From DATLFA01 sp039934635 (GTDB lineage: Bacteria; Actinomycetota; Acidimicrobiia; Acidimicrobiales; WLNW01), in the NCBI GenBank assembly GCA_039934635.1, contig JBDTLT010000007.1:20024-84023 (forward strand): DNA of 64,000 nucleotides, given 5' to 3'. The notes under the pieces are model-generated. The model was given only the letters and a program-made list of their open reading frames with translations, did no database searches and was not told the DNA's origin. Shown here piece after piece: positions 33,840 to 43,834 of this stretch. The first letter of the stretch is position 1. Each line of letters begins with the position of its first letter. Position numbers and translations under genes: made by a program.

Positions 33840-33851
33840 GCCCGAGCGGCC
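33839..33851 (+). repeat. Intergenic 13-mer GGCCCGAGCGGCC
   Basis: Begins at the pcrA stop (TAG at 33837-33839) in the 34-base gap before the convergent gene. The same 13 bases occur at 673-685 and 22241-22253, both intergenic. Confidence 0.6.
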
Positions 33852-33873
33852 TTCGAGCGGGGTCTAGGCCTTG

Positions 33874-34617
33874 CTACCGGTGCACCGAGTCGCGTAGACG
33901 GCTGTAGGTCTGGGACTGCGCGGGGGTCGGCTGCTTGTCGGCGGGCAGTGAGGCATAGACACGAATGATGCTGCCGTTCCATGTCGTGAACCGCAGCCAG
34001 TTGCGCACACCACCGTTCACGACCACGAGATCGAAGGCTTGATCGCCGCGCGGTGTGACGAGTTGCGCCGCCGCTTCGACGACGCCGCCTTGCCCTTCGT
34101 AGATCGGCCGCATCCACGCGGCGAGTTGTTCGCCTGCTTGGTGCGGGGGTGTGTAGGCGGGGGCGGGCGACACGACGACACCGAACTCGAACGCGCCGTC
34201 CTTCATGGAGTAGCCCTGCGCGACCTCGTTCAGAGACCCGATCGCGTTCTGCCCGCGCTCGGGTATGCCGGGAAACGAGACGGTGAACGCGCCGTCGGGG
34301 GCCGTGAAGTTGCGCCAGCCGTCGTTCACGGGCGCCGCGAGCGTGTCGGCCCCGACGAGTTCCTTTTCTCCGCCCCCCCGCGCGACGAGGGTCACCGCGA
34401 CGACGGCGACGAGCGCGACGGCGATCCCGACGACGAGGGCGGTCGGATTGCCCTTCGCCTTGCCGGCCTTGCCCGTGTAGACGGTCTGCGGTGCCGCGGC
34501 ACCGGCCGCGAGGGGCATCGAACACTGCGGGCAACTCAGGTAGCCCTTGGGTACGAAGTATTGGCAATTGGCGCACTGCTGCATTTTCGGCACCACCGTG
34601 GTCGTCACTTTTTCCAT
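33874..34617 (-). CDS. Zinc-ribbon single-pass membrane protein
   Basis: 247 aa. The N-terminal cytoplasmic zinc ribbon has Cys15, Cys18, Cys29 and Cys32 (CANCQYFVPKGYLSCPQC). A Lys/Gly linker leads to one membrane segment at about 60-80, and the outside domain (APDGAFTVSFPGIP, YTPPHQAGEQLAAWMRP) resembles small lipoprotein-like stress-sensor domains. The ATG at 34617 is chosen because it starts the ribbon. Function unknown. It is convergent with pcrA. Confidence 0.75.
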   Translation of the reverse strand: MEKVTTTVVPKMQQCANCQYFVPKGYLSCPQCSMPLAAGAAAPQTVYTGKAGKAKGNPTALVVGIAVALVAVVAVTLVARGGGEKELVGADTLAAPVNDGWRNFTAPDGAFTVSFPGIPERGQNAIGSLNEVAQGYSMKDGAFEFGVVVSPAPAYTPPHQAGEQLAAWMRPIYEGQGGVVEAAAQLVTPRGDQAFDLVVVNGGVRNWLRFTTWNGSIIRVYASLPADKQPTPAQSQTYSRLRDSVHR

Positions 34618-34693
34618 CGGCGCGACCAGGACCGAAACTGAGCCTCTCGCGCGCCGATTCTGGCCGTATGAGAGGACAACTGGGCCGATCGGC

Positions 34694-35416
34694 TCAGCGA
34701 TGGGTCGGCTCGAGGTCCAGTTGCCGGGCGAGACGCGCGAGCCGGTCGACGACTTCGTCGTCGTCATCGGTCAGCCGGATGCGGGCGAGTTGGGCTTCGG
34801 TGAACGCGCCCTTGGCGAGCGGAACGTCGCGCAGCCAGTCGACGAGCCCCTGCCAATACTCCCGGCCGTAGAGAATGATCGGGAAGTCGGAGAGCCGACC
34901 GGTCTGTACCAGCGTGACAGCCTCGAACAACTCGTCGAGGGTGCCCATGCCGCCCGGGAGCATGACGAATCCGTACGAGTACTTCACCAAGATGACCTTG
35001 CGGGCGAAGAAGTAGTGGAATTTGATGCGGCGGTCGACGAATTGATTGGGCGGCTCGTCGCCGATGTCGATCGTGGCGCCGATCGAGATCGTGCCGCCGT
35101 CACGGGCGCCGCGGTTCGAGGCTTCCATCAGGCCGGGCCCTCCGCCGGTGATGATGTTGAAGCCCAACTCGGCGACGCGCTGCGAAAGGTGTCGTGAAGG
35201 CTCGTAGTACGGGTGGTTCTCGCCGAAGCGCGAGGCGCCGAAGAAGGTGATGCACGGCCCGATGTGATGAAGGGCGCGAAAGCCACGAACGAACTCGCGC
35301 GAGATGCGCAGCACCCGCAACAATTCTTGTGACCGCGAGTCGCGGCCCGCGAGCATTTGGAATTCGCTCGTCGCCTCGGCGGAGATTGCCTTCAGTGGTC
35401 GTGGAGGTGTCCTCAT
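34694..35416 (-). CDS. LOG-family (TIGR00730) nucleotide 5'-monophosphate phosphoribohydrolase
   Basis: 240 aa. The Rossmann-like domain has FFGASRFGENHPYY, NIITGGGPGLMEASNRGAR and the signature PGGMGTLDELFE, the motif of the LOG family often misnamed lysine decarboxylase. Members release ribose-5-P from AMP or cytokinin nucleotides. About 45 N-terminal residues precede the domain. The ATG at 35416 overlaps the stop of the upstream membrane gene (ATGA), so the two are co-translated. Confidence 0.88.
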   Translation of the reverse strand: MRTPPRPLKAISAEATSEFQMLAGRDSRSQELLRVLRISREFVRGFRALHHIGPCITFFGASRFGENHPYYEPSRHLSQRVAELGFNIITGGGPGLMEASNRGARDGGTISIGATIDIGDEPPNQFVDRRIKFHYFFARKVILVKYSYGFVMLPGGMGTLDELFEAVTLVQTGRLSDFPIILYGREYWQGLVDWLRDVPLAKGAFTEAQLARIRLTDDDDEVVDRLARLARQLDLEPTHR

Positions 35417-35931
35417 CGTGCGGTCGTCGATGCGGGCGCGTTGGTCGTCGTCGCCGTTGCGCTGGCGTTGAAATTGATGACGACCTTGCCGTTGCTGTTG
35501 ACCACCGCCGGGTACTGACGCAAGCCGGCACCGTCGGCGCTCACTTCGGATTTGTCGCAGCGGTCGACGAAGACCTGCCGGTCGCGCTGCCACTCGAGGT
35601 AGCAGTCCCGGGCGGCCGCGGGTTTGCGCGCATCGAACGCCAGCCACCCCGTCTTGGGATCGTTGCCCAGATGCTGGACGTAGATGTCACGGCTGCGGTT
35701 GGCGCTGACGTCGGGGAACAAGACGGGCCCCTCGTCGGCGATGCGCGTCGCCATGCGATCGGCGGTGATGTCCTGGAACTGCTCGTCACCCAGCCGGAAA
35801 TCGACCTTGTCCCCGTTGTGGCTGGTGAGCCACAACACGAACAACATGAGCATGACGGCGGTGAGGACGCCGGCGACGCCGACGACGATGGCATTGCGTG
35901 CGGTGACACGCGGTCCGCGAGCGACTGGCAT
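35413..35931 (-). CDS. Unknown single-pass membrane protein
   Basis: 172 aa. A short basic start (PVARGPRVTARN) is followed by one membrane segment at about 13-35, then an extracytoplasmic domain with two cysteines (ARDCYLEW and VDRCDKSEV) and a Thr/Ala-rich end. No family recognised. ATG at 35931 preferred; a start at 35970 would add 13 residues. It overlaps the LOG gene. Confidence 0.65.
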   Translation of the reverse strand: MPVARGPRVTARNAIVVGVAGVLTAVMLMLFVLWLTSHNGDKVDFRLGDEQFQDITADRMATRIADEGPVLFPDVSANRSRDIYVQHLGNDPKTGWLAFDARKPAAARDCYLEWQRDRQVFVDRCDKSEVSADGAGLRQYPAVVNSNGKVVINFNASATATTTNAPASTTAR

Positions 35932-35995
35932 CAGCCGATCACCCAGCCCACCATCGTGCGCACCACCCAATGCGAAGCCCAGTACCTCACGTGCC

Positions 35996-36001
35996 TAGTA
36001 T
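35996..36001 (+). promoter_or_regulatory. Candidate -10 box of sucCD
   Basis: TAGTAT, about 104 bases before the sucC GTG. No good -35 is evident. The gap 35932-36105 contains no gene. Confidence 0.35.
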
Positions 36002-36105
36002 CCCCCGGGTCCTCGCCGCGCGGGCAACCGAGCCTGCGCCTCGATCGAGGCCGCAACCAAGCTCAAATTCAGACGTCACGGGCGCGGCGCCCGGGAGGAT
36101 CGCTC

Positions 36106-37254
36106 GTGGATCTGTTGGAATTTCAGGGTAAGCAGTTCTTCGCTCAGTACGGCATCCCCGTGTCATCGGGCGGCGACGCACAGACCGTCGACGAGGCGGT
36201 CGCGATCGCCGATCGCTCCGGCTATCCGGTGGTGGTCAAAGCGCAGGTACATGTCGGCGGGCGCGGCAAGGCGGGCGGCATCAAGCTCGCGAACAACGCG
36301 GCCGAAGCGCGCGAGTTCGCCGGCAAGATCCTCGGCATGGACATCAAGGGGCACATCGTCAAGACAGTGTGGGTCGAGCACGCTTCCGACATTGCCGAGG
36401 AGTACTACGCCAGCTTCACCCTCGACCGGTCCAAGAAACAATACCTCGGCATGTTGTCGGCACAGGGCGGTGTCGAGATCGAAGTGGTCGCCGAGAACGA
36501 TCCCGATGCCATCGCGAAGATCTGGATCGATCCGGTGGACGGTCTCGACGAGAAGACGTGCCGCGCGTGGGTCAAAGCCGCCAAGCTCAACCCGCTGGCC
36601 GAGGACGGCGCAGTCGACATCTTGCAAAAGCTGTATCGCGCCTACGTCGAGGGCGACGCCGACCTCGTCGAGATCAACCCGTTGATCCTGACGCCGCAAA
36701 ATGCGGTGCACGCGCTCGATGCCAAGGTGAGCCTCGACGGCAACGCCGAGTTCCGCCATCCCGACTACGCGCAGTACGACGCCACGCAACCTCGCGACGA
36801 GCGCGAGACGGCCGCCCATGAAAAAGGCCTGCAGTACGTCGGCCTCGAGGGCTCGGTCGGCGTCATCGCCAACGGGGCCGGTCTCGCCATGTCCACCGTC
36901 GACGTCGTCAACCAGGTCGGAGGCAAACCGGCCAACTTCCTCGACATCGGGGGTGGGGCCAATGCGGCGGTGATGGCCGGTGCACTAGAGGTCATCAACA
37001 ACGATCCCAACGTGCGGTCGATCTTCATCAACATCTTCGGCGGCATCACTCGCGGCGAAGAAGTGGCCAACGGCATCATCGAAGCGCTCAAGCGCGTCAG
37101 CATCGATTCGCCGATCGTGATCCGGCTCGACGGCACCAACGCCGACGAGGGCCGGGCCATCCTGCAGCCGCACCTGTCGGACAAGTTGACGATGGAGCCC
37201 ACGATGCTCGACGCCGCGCGCACAGTCGTCGCGCTGGCCAAGGCTCGTTCCTGA
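36106..37254 (+). CDS. sucC: Succinyl-CoA synthetase beta subunit
   Basis: 382 aa, ATP-grasp subunit of succinate-CoA ligase (TCA cycle). It begins VDLLEFQGKQFFAQYGIPVS, has VVVKAQVHVGGRGKAGGIKL, EYYASFTLDR, ADLVEINPL for Mg binding and FLDIGGGANAAVMAGAL in the CoA-ligase domain. The GTG at 36106 with GGGAGG eight bases upstream is the start; longer readings run antisense through the LOG gene. sucD follows after 23 bases. Confidence 0.97.
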   Translation: MDLLEFQGKQFFAQYGIPVSSGGDAQTVDEAVAIADRSGYPVVVKAQVHVGGRGKAGGIKLANNAAEAREFAGKILGMDIKGHIVKTVWVEHASDIAEEYYASFTLDRSKKQYLGMLSAQGGVEIEVVAENDPDAIAKIWIDPVDGLDEKTCRAWVKAAKLNPLAEDGAVDILQKLYRAYVEGDADLVEINPLILTPQNAVHALDAKVSLDGNAEFRHPDYAQYDATQPRDERETAAHEKGLQYVGLEGSVGVIANGAGLAMSTVDVVNQVGGKPANFLDIGGGANAAVMAGALEVINNDPNVRSIFINIFGGITRGEEVANGIIEALKRVSIDSPIVIRLDGTNADEGRAILQPHLSDKLTMEPTMLDAARTVVALAKARS

Positions 37255-37277
37255 ACAATCGAGAGAGATTCTAGAAA

Positions 37278-38165
37278 ATGTCGATTTTCGTTGATGAAAA
37301 CACCAAGGTCATCTACCAAGGCCTCACCGGTTCACAGGGCAAGTACTACGGCTTGTTGAACCGTGACTACGGCACCAAGGTCGTCGCCGGCACCAACCCC
37401 AAGAAGGCCGGTACCGATGTCGATGGCATTCCGATCTTCGCCTCGGTCGCCGATGCAGTGAAAGCCACCGGCGCGACCGCGTCGTGTGTGTTCATTCCGG
37501 CCGCCGGCGTCAAGGGCGCGGTGATGGAAGCCGCCGAGGGCGGCGTCACGTTCATCGTCGTGATCACCGAGGGGGTGCCCGCGCACGACGAGGCGTGGTT
37601 CTACAACAAGCTCAAGCGTGACTTTCCCCACGTGCGCCTGCTCGGGCCCAACTGCCCGGGCATCATCTCGCCGGGCAAATGCAACATCGGCATCACTGCC
37701 GGGCACATCGCCAAGGCCGGTGGGCCGGTGGGCATCGTCAGCCGTTCGGGCACGCTGACGTATCAAGCGCTCTACGAACTGAAGCAAAAAGGCATCGGCG
37801 TCACGACGTGCGTCGGTATCGGTGGCGATCCGGTTCCCGGCACATCGTTCATCGATTGCCTCGAAGCGTTCCAGGCCGACCCCGAGACCAAGGCCGTGAT
37901 GATGATCGGCGAGATCGGTGGTTCCGCCGAAGAAGAAGCAGCAGAGTTCATTCGCGCCAAGATGACCAAACCGGTTGTCTCCTACGTCGCTGGTGTCACG
38001 GCACCGGCCGGCAAGAAGATGGGCCACGCCGGCGCCATCGTCTCGGGGGGCAAAGGCACTGCTCAAGCAAAGATGGATGCGTTGCGCGCGGCAGGCGTCG
38101 AGGTCGGTCACAACCCCACCGAAGCGGGTGAGCTCATGGCCGCGCTCATTCCCACGCTTACCTGA
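37278..38165 (+). CDS. sucD: Succinyl-CoA synthetase alpha subunit
   Basis: 295 aa. The phosphorylated histidine is His250 in KKMGHAGAIVSGGKGTA. The CoA-binding Rossmann start IYQGLTGSQGKYYGLLNRDYG and LLGPNCPGIISPG are present. It partners sucC for succinyl-CoA + ADP/GDP + Pi to succinate. A large hairpin begins 10 bases after its stop. Confidence 0.97.
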   Translation: MSIFVDENTKVIYQGLTGSQGKYYGLLNRDYGTKVVAGTNPKKAGTDVDGIPIFASVADAVKATGATASCVFIPAAGVKGAVMEAAEGGVTFIVVITEGVPAHDEAWFYNKLKRDFPHVRLLGPNCPGIISPGKCNIGITAGHIAKAGGPVGIVSRSGTLTYQALYELKQKGIGVTTCVGIGGDPVPGTSFIDCLEAFQADPETKAVMMIGEIGGSAEEEAAEFIRAKMTKPVVSYVAGVTAPAGKKMGHAGAIVSGGKGTAQAKMDALRAAGVEVGHNPTEAGELMAALIPTLT

Positions 38166-38174
38166 TGCATTCTG

Positions 38175-38212
38175 TTGGCGTTCTACTGGTCTCGATACCA
38201 GTAAAACGCCAA
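38175..38212 (+). terminator. Long hairpin after sucD
   Basis: A 16-base arm at 38175-38190 (TTGGCGTTCTACTGGT) pairs with 38197-38212 at 15 of 16 positions around a six-base loop. No T run follows, so it may be a T-less actinobacterial terminator or an mRNA 3'-end stabiliser for sucCD. Confidence 0.7.
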
Positions 38213-38237
38213 GAGAACGCCGGAGAGACCCCGCGAC

Positions 38238-39287
38238 GTGCGCGCCAAGCTCATCATTTTGATCACCGCCACTGTGGCGGTCATCGCATTTGGCTTCGCC
38301 GCCGACCGCAATGACAACGATCGAGTCGACACCGCCGGCGATGAATCGTCGTCGTTGGATGACTCGAGCAGTGGGCCTCCGAGTTCGGTCGATGCCGGCG
38401 CGGCATCGAGTTCGACGATCGCGGCGACGACCGCATCGTTGGTCCCCGCGACCATCGAGGGCAAGCCGACGATCTTCGTCACGAACACCGGCGCCGTGAC
38501 CATCGTGCTCGCCAAGGACGGCTCGCAATACCGCGTGCGCACGCCATGCGCGAAGGAAGCGCGAGTGAGCGCGGGCAAGGTCTACGGCGCGACGACCGTC
38601 GTGATCGATCCGGGCCATGGTGGGTTCGACCCGGGCGCGTCGACGTCGTCGGGTCTCACGGAGGCCGCCCTCAACCTCGATGTCGCGAAGAAGGCCAAGG
38701 CGATCCTCGACGCGATGGGTTACACCACGGTGCTCACTCGTGAGTCCGACTACTACGTGCCGATCCAGATCCGGGCCGAGATCGCTCTGGCCGCGGCCCC
38801 CAAGCTCTTCCTCAGCATCCATCACAACGGAGGTGAGGCCGCGACTCACACGGGCCCGGGCACCGAGGTCTATCACCAGGTGCAGTCGCCGACCGCCAAG
38901 CGATTCGCCGGCCTGTTGTGGGAAGAGATCGTCAACTCGTTCACCAAGAACTACAAGGTGACGTGGTGGGGCGCGTCGGATGCCGGTGCGATCTACCGCC
39001 CGGACAAAGACGGCAAGACCGATTTCTTGGGCGTGCTGCGGCGGACGTATCCGACGATCCCCTCGGTACTCGTCGAGGCCGGATACATGACGAATCCCCA
39101 AGAGGCAACCCTGATGAATCGCACCGACTATCGGCAGAACGAAGCGCAAGCGGTGGCCAACGCGGTGAAGCGCTATCTGACGACCGCGGACCCGGGCTCG
39201 GGTTTCAAGGTGCCCAACGATCGCGGGTTCGAGACTGGCACCGGCGGCGGCGGTTTCGAGGGGTGCGTCGACCCGAAGTTCAGCTGA
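38238..39287 (+). CDS. N-acetylmuramoyl-L-alanine amidase (Amidase_3)
   Basis: 349 aa. A signal or anchor segment (LIILITATVAVIAFGFA) is followed by a Ser/Thr-rich linker to about residue 70. The zinc amidase domain from about 119 to 315 has VIDPGHGGFDPG (His127), Glu142, LSIHHNGG (His195) and VLVEAGYMTNPQE for the catalytic glutamate. It cuts the bond between N-acetylmuramic acid and the peptide stem. GTG start with GGAGAG upstream. The 3' end overlaps the convergent ABC gene by eight bases. Confidence 0.9.
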   Translation: MRAKLIILITATVAVIAFGFAADRNDNDRVDTAGDESSSLDDSSSGPPSSVDAGAASSSTIAATTASLVPATIEGKPTIFVTNTGAVTIVLAKDGSQYRVRTPCAKEARVSAGKVYGATTVVIDPGHGGFDPGASTSSGLTEAALNLDVAKKAKAILDAMGYTTVLTRESDYYVPIQIRAEIALAAAPKLFLSIHHNGGEAATHTGPGTEVYHQVQSPTAKRFAGLLWEEIVNSFTKNYKVTWWGASDAGAIYRPDKDGKTDFLGVLRRTYPTIPSVLVEAGYMTNPQEATLMNRTDYRQNEAQAVANAVKRYLTTADPGSGFKVPNDRGFETGTGGGGFEGCVDPKFS

Positions 39288-40091
39288 CGCCGGCGCGCCG
39301 TCGACGAGGCGCCCGCATCGTCGGCGCCGGATCCCAACGGAAGCGCTTGCCGGCGAGCACGGCGCCCCCCACGCCCCACAGCGCGAGCACCAACACGTAA
39401 CCCCAATCGAGCGCACCGGACTTGAGCGGGTTCAACAAGTTGGTCGTGGCCTGGATCGCGTGCCACACGGGGAAGACCTTCGCGACCTTTGTCAGCACGC
39501 TGTCGTTGCTGATCGGCCCGAACGTGCCCGAGATGAACACGAGTGGGAACAACACCACGTTGATGATCGCCGGTGCCGCTTCTTCGTTGGGAACGAAGGT
39601 GGAGATCAGCGCACCCAGCGAGGTGAAGCAGAACGAGATAACCAGCAAAAGCAGGGCGAATTTTGGCAGGCGCGAGGCGAAATCGGGGAACGTGAAGTCG
39701 TAGGCGACGATCCCGATCAGCATCGTCACCACGGTGAGCACGATGGTGACGACGAGCGCGTTGCCGACGACGCCGCCCAGGTACATCGCCGGCGTGAGTG
39801 GTGTACCCCGCTTGCGCTTGAGGATGCCCTGCGTCCGGCGAATCGACAACGTGAACGCCAGCGCGGTGTAGCAGGCAGAGATGATGCCGAACACGACGAT
39901 GGCCGGCACGTAGTACTGGGTAAATTTGACGCGGGCCGCGTCTTTGCCGACGACATCGTCACTGTTGATGGCCGAGAAGATGACCAGGAAGATGATCGGG
40001 AACACGAACGTGAAGACGGCCGCCGCGGGATTGCGCCAGAACATCTTCTGCTCCCACTCGATTTGGCGCGCGAGCAATCGGATTCGCTTCA

Positions 40092-40092
<1 letters not shown>
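39280..40092 (-). CDS. ABC-2 type transporter permease
   Basis: 270 aa with six predicted membrane segments: about 24-44 (AAVFTFVFPIIFLVIFSA), 65-85, 105-130, 145-165, 175-195 and 235-255. This is the ABC-2 exporter layout, with the family's RRTQGILKRKRGTPLTPAMYL segment after the second helix. Its start overlaps the stop of the ATPase gene by one base (TGATG). Drug or lipid export is likely but the substrate is unknown. Confidence 0.9.
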
Positions 40093-41006
<914 letters not shown>

Positions 41007-41012
41007 CGCTAT

Positions 41013-41052
41013 CGGGCAAAAGCAAAGCGGCCCGCCGCAAGGGCGGGCCGCT
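41013..41052 (-). terminator. Terminator of the minus-strand membrane gene at 41073
   Basis: AGCGGCCCGCC (41026-41036) pairs perfectly over 11 bases with 41042-41052, loop GCAAG. Reading on the minus strand the hairpin is followed by TTGCTTTTGC, a T-rich tail. It separates the 41073 gene from the ABC operon. Confidence 0.85.
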
Positions 41053-41072
41053 ATGGAACAGTTGAAGTCGGA

Positions 41073-41531
41073 TTAGAACGACGTCGGCGGACTGGAAGGC
41101 GCGGTGGCATCCAGCTGTTTGGCGGCAAATCCGCCATACACCATGCCGGCGGCCAGCAGGATTCCGAAGTACGAGCCGTAACCCAACGAACTCGTCTCGA
41201 TGATCAACTTCAGCACGAGCAACGCCAGGGCGGCGATGGCCCCGTAGAACGTGGCGTCAGACCAGCTGATCGGGATCTCGGGAAGCTTGACGGTCGTCAG
41301 GCGACGAATGATGACGACGGCCAGCACTGCGATCGCCAGCAGTAAGGCCAGCCACCCCCAGAACGCGTTTGGCGACTGGACGGCGGTTCGCTTGACCGAG
41401 CCCGCGCTGCCCAAGAGTGGTCCGAAGTCGAAGTCGATCTTGTGCCACGGGAGAAACAACAGATCGATGATCAAGACCAGAGCACATCCCCCGAGGATCC
41501 AGTCTGGCGTGCGCATCTTGCTTAGGTCCAC
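41073..41531 (-). CDS. Unknown four-helix membrane protein
   Basis: 152 aa. Membrane segments at about 10-27, 55-77, 90-108 and 118-135. It starts MDLSKMRTPDWILGGCALVL and ends with a Pro/Ser-rich tail. The GTG at 41531 follows GGAGGT at a good distance, which decides it over longer readings. Resembles small actinobacterial membrane proteins of unknown role. Followed by a strong terminator. Confidence 0.75.
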   Translation of the reverse strand: MDLSKMRTPDWILGGCALVLIIDLLFLPWHKIDFDFGPLLGSAGSVKRTAVQSPNAFWGWLALLLAIAVLAVVIIRRLTTVKLPEIPISWSDATFYGAIAALALLVLKLIIETSSLGYGSYFGILLAAGMVYGGFAAKQLDATAPSSPPTSF

Positions 41532-41594
41532 AAGTACCTCCCGCGGGTAGAAGCCCGACGTCGATTTCGGGAGAGCAGAACGAACTGCCCCCAT

Positions 41595-41610
41595 GTGTGT
41601 TCGATCACAC
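41595..41610. promoter_or_regulatory. Near-palindrome in the divergent gap before purN
   Basis: GTGTGTTCGATCACAC matches its own reverse complement at 14 of 16 positions. It lies between the minus gene starting at 41531 and purN at 41743, a gap of 211 bases with no gene. A regulator site is possible. Confidence 0.35.
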
Positions 41611-41730
41611 GGGCGGTCAACCTAGTCGATCCCCCAGCCAGGAAGGTGTTTCAGTTGAATGACGGCCACCCGGCCCTCGGAGGGCGTCGGAGGCGAGACC
41701 TTCGTGCTCGGTTCCCGGAGGGTCCTGCGG

Positions 41731-41736
41731 TAGCGT
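41731..41736 (+). promoter_or_regulatory. -10 box of purN-purH-folD
   Basis: TAGCGT ends six bases before the purN GTG at 41743, so the transcript should begin at the start codon itself (leaderless). Confidence 0.6.
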
Positions 41737-41742
41737 CTCGTC

Positions 41743-42306
41743 GTGCGGCTTGGAGTACTCGCGTCGGGAAGCGGCACCATCCTCGAGGCCATCCTCGCGG
41801 ACGGGTTGCCCGTGGTGGTGGTGGTCGTCGACCGACCCTGCCGCGCCACCGAGATCGCGGCCGACGCGGGGGTTACGGCGCTCGTCATCGAGCGTGACTC
41901 GTTTGGCGCAAATTTCGATCGCGGCAGCTACAGCGAAAAGGTGGTGGCGGCGTTGCACGAGCACGGCGTCGAGCTCGCGGTCATGGCCGGCTTCGGCACG
42001 ATTTTCGCCCAGCCCTTCTTCGATGCGTTCGAGGGGCGCGTGATCAACACGCATCCCGCACTGCTGCCGTCGTTCAAGGGCTGGCACGCGGTGCGCGATG
42101 CCCTTTCCTACGGCGTCAAGGTCACCGGCTGTACCGTGCATGTCGCCACGCTCGAGGTCGACCACGGCCCGATCCTGGCGCAGCGCGCCGTCGACGTGTT
42201 GCCCGGCGATACCGAGGCGACCTTGCACGAGCGCATCAAAGAAGTCGAGCGTTCGCTGTATGTCCAAACCATCCGTCAGATAGTCGAGAGAGGATCTGTC
42301 CTGTGA
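41743..42306 (+). CDS. purN: Phosphoribosylglycinamide formyltransferase 1
   Basis: 187 aa, transfers formyl from 10-formyl-THF to GAR in purine synthesis. Begins LGVLASGSGTILEAIL; the catalytic Asn-His-Asp set lies in VINTHPALLPSFKG and ATLEVDHGPILAQ. It is compact at the N-terminus. The GTG start is set by a leaderless -10 box. The stop overlaps the purH GTG (GTGA). Confidence 0.94.
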   Translation: MRLGVLASGSGTILEAILADGLPVVVVVVDRPCRATEIAADAGVTALVIERDSFGANFDRGSYSEKVVAALHEHGVELAVMAGFGTIFAQPFFDAFEGRVINTHPALLPSFKGWHAVRDALSYGVKVTGCTVHVATLEVDHGPILAQRAVDVLPGDTEATLHERIKEVERSLYVQTIRQIVERGSVL

Positions 42307-43826
42307 GTGCCCCGCGTGCCCTGTTGTCGGTATTCGACAAGAACGGCATCACCGAATTGGCCAAGGGCTTGCACGCTCTCGGCTGGGAAATCGTTTCGAG
42401 TGGGGGTACGGCCAAGGCCATCGCGGCCGAGGCCGTCCCCGTCGTCGACGTCTCCGACGTCACCGGCTACCCGATCATGCTCGGCCACCGTGTCGTCACG
42501 CTGCATCCAAAGATCCACGGCGGCATCTTGGCCGACCTCGACGATGCGACCCACCGCGCCGACCTCGAGGCGCACGAGATCGAACCGTTCGCGTTGGTGG
42601 TCGTCAACGTCTACCCCTTTACGGCGCAACCCGGTATCGAGATGATCGACATCGGCGGGCCCACGATGATCCGCGCCGCGGCGAAGAACCACGCGCACGT
42701 CGGTGTCGTCGTCGACCCCGCCGACTACTCGACGGTGCTCGAAGAGTTGCGCGCGAACGCGGCGCTGAGCGTGGACACTCGGCGCTCGCTGGCCCGCAAG
42801 GCGTTCGCGTTGACCGCGTCCTACGACGCCGCGATCGTGTCGTGGTTCGACCAGTCCGACCGTGAAGCGGCGGTCGGCGAAGATCCGCTGCCGTCGTCGT
42901 TGCACCTTGCGGCAGATCGCGTGCAAGACCTTCGCTATGGCGAGAACCCCCATCAGGTCGGCGCCCGCTACCGCTTTCGCGGCGAGAGCAGTTGGTGGGA
43001 CACCGCCATCCAACATGGTGGTAAAGAACTCTCCTATCTCAACCTCTATGACACCGAAGCCGCATGGCGACTCGTGCACGCGCTCGGTCTCGACCCCGCA
43101 GTGGCCATCATCAAACACGCCAACCCATGCGGCGCCGCGGTGCATGCCGACATCACCACCGCGTACGAGCTTGCCCACGAGTGCGATACCGTCTCTGCGT
43201 TCGGAGGCATCGTCGCGATCAACCGCATCGTGCCCAAGTCGCTCGCCGAAAAGCTGGCGCCCGTGTTCACCGAAGTGATCGTGGCTCCCGGCTACGAACC
43301 CGATGCGCTGACGGTGCTGACAGCCAAGAAGAACCTGCGCGTGCTCACTGCAAACGCGCCGACTCCCGCGGTACTCGACATCCGCTCGATCGACGGCGGC
43401 TTGTTGGTGCAGACCGTCGACCGGGTCACCACCGACCGTCAATCGTGGAAGGTCGTCACCGATCGCGCGCCCGACGACGGCGAATGGCTCGACCTGTTGC
43501 TCGCCTGGCGGGTCGCGGCGCGCGTGCTGTCCAACTGCATCGTGATGGTCAAAGACGGTCAGGCGGTGGGCATCGGTGCGGGTCAGCAAAACCGCCGAGA
43601 TGCGGGCCGCATCGCGGCCGAGAAGTCGGCCGGCCGGGCGCGCGGCGGCGCCTGCGCGAGCGACGCATTCTTTCCGTTCCGAGATGGCCTCGACGCCGCC
43701 GCCGAAGCCGGTTGCACAGCAGTGATCCAACCGGGCGGTTCGGTGCGCGATCAAGAAGTGATCGACGCGGCCAACGAATACGGCATGGCGATGGTGTTCA
43801 CCAGCGAACGCCACTTCCGGCACTGA
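42303..43826 (+). CDS. purH: Bifunctional AICAR formyltransferase / IMP cyclohydrolase
   Basis: 507 aa. The N-terminal MGS-like cyclohydrolase domain (1-190) begins RALLSVFDKNGITELAKGL and has VVTLHPKIHGGILAD; the C-terminal transformylase domain has DLRYGENPHQ, IIKHANPCGAA, FGGIVAINR, and ends FFPFRDGLDAAAEAGCTAVIQPGGSVRDQE. It completes IMP from AICAR using 10-formyl-THF. Overlaps purN; folD is eight bases further on. Confidence 0.97.
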   Translation: MSAPRALLSVFDKNGITELAKGLHALGWEIVSSGGTAKAIAAEAVPVVDVSDVTGYPIMLGHRVVTLHPKIHGGILADLDDATHRADLEAHEIEPFALVVVNVYPFTAQPGIEMIDIGGPTMIRAAAKNHAHVGVVVDPADYSTVLEELRANAALSVDTRRSLARKAFALTASYDAAIVSWFDQSDREAAVGEDPLPSSLHLAADRVQDLRYGENPHQVGARYRFRGESSWWDTAIQHGGKELSYLNLYDTEAAWRLVHALGLDPAVAIIKHANPCGAAVHADITTAYELAHECDTVSAFGGIVAINRIVPKSLAEKLAPVFTEVIVAPGYEPDALTVLTAKKNLRVLTANAPTPAVLDIRSIDGGLLVQTVDRVTTDRQSWKVVTDRAPDDGEWLDLLLAWRVAARVLSNCIVMVKDGQAVGIGAGQQNRRDAGRIAAEKSAGRARGGACASDAFFPFRDGLDAAAEAGCTAVIQPGGSVRDQEVIDAANEYGMAMVFTSERHFRH

Positions 43827-43834
43827 GGCGCTTC

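Noticed and set aside
41595..41610. CRP-type operator
   Set aside because: The half-site spacing does not fit TGTGA-N6-TCACA; only a near-palindrome is claimed.
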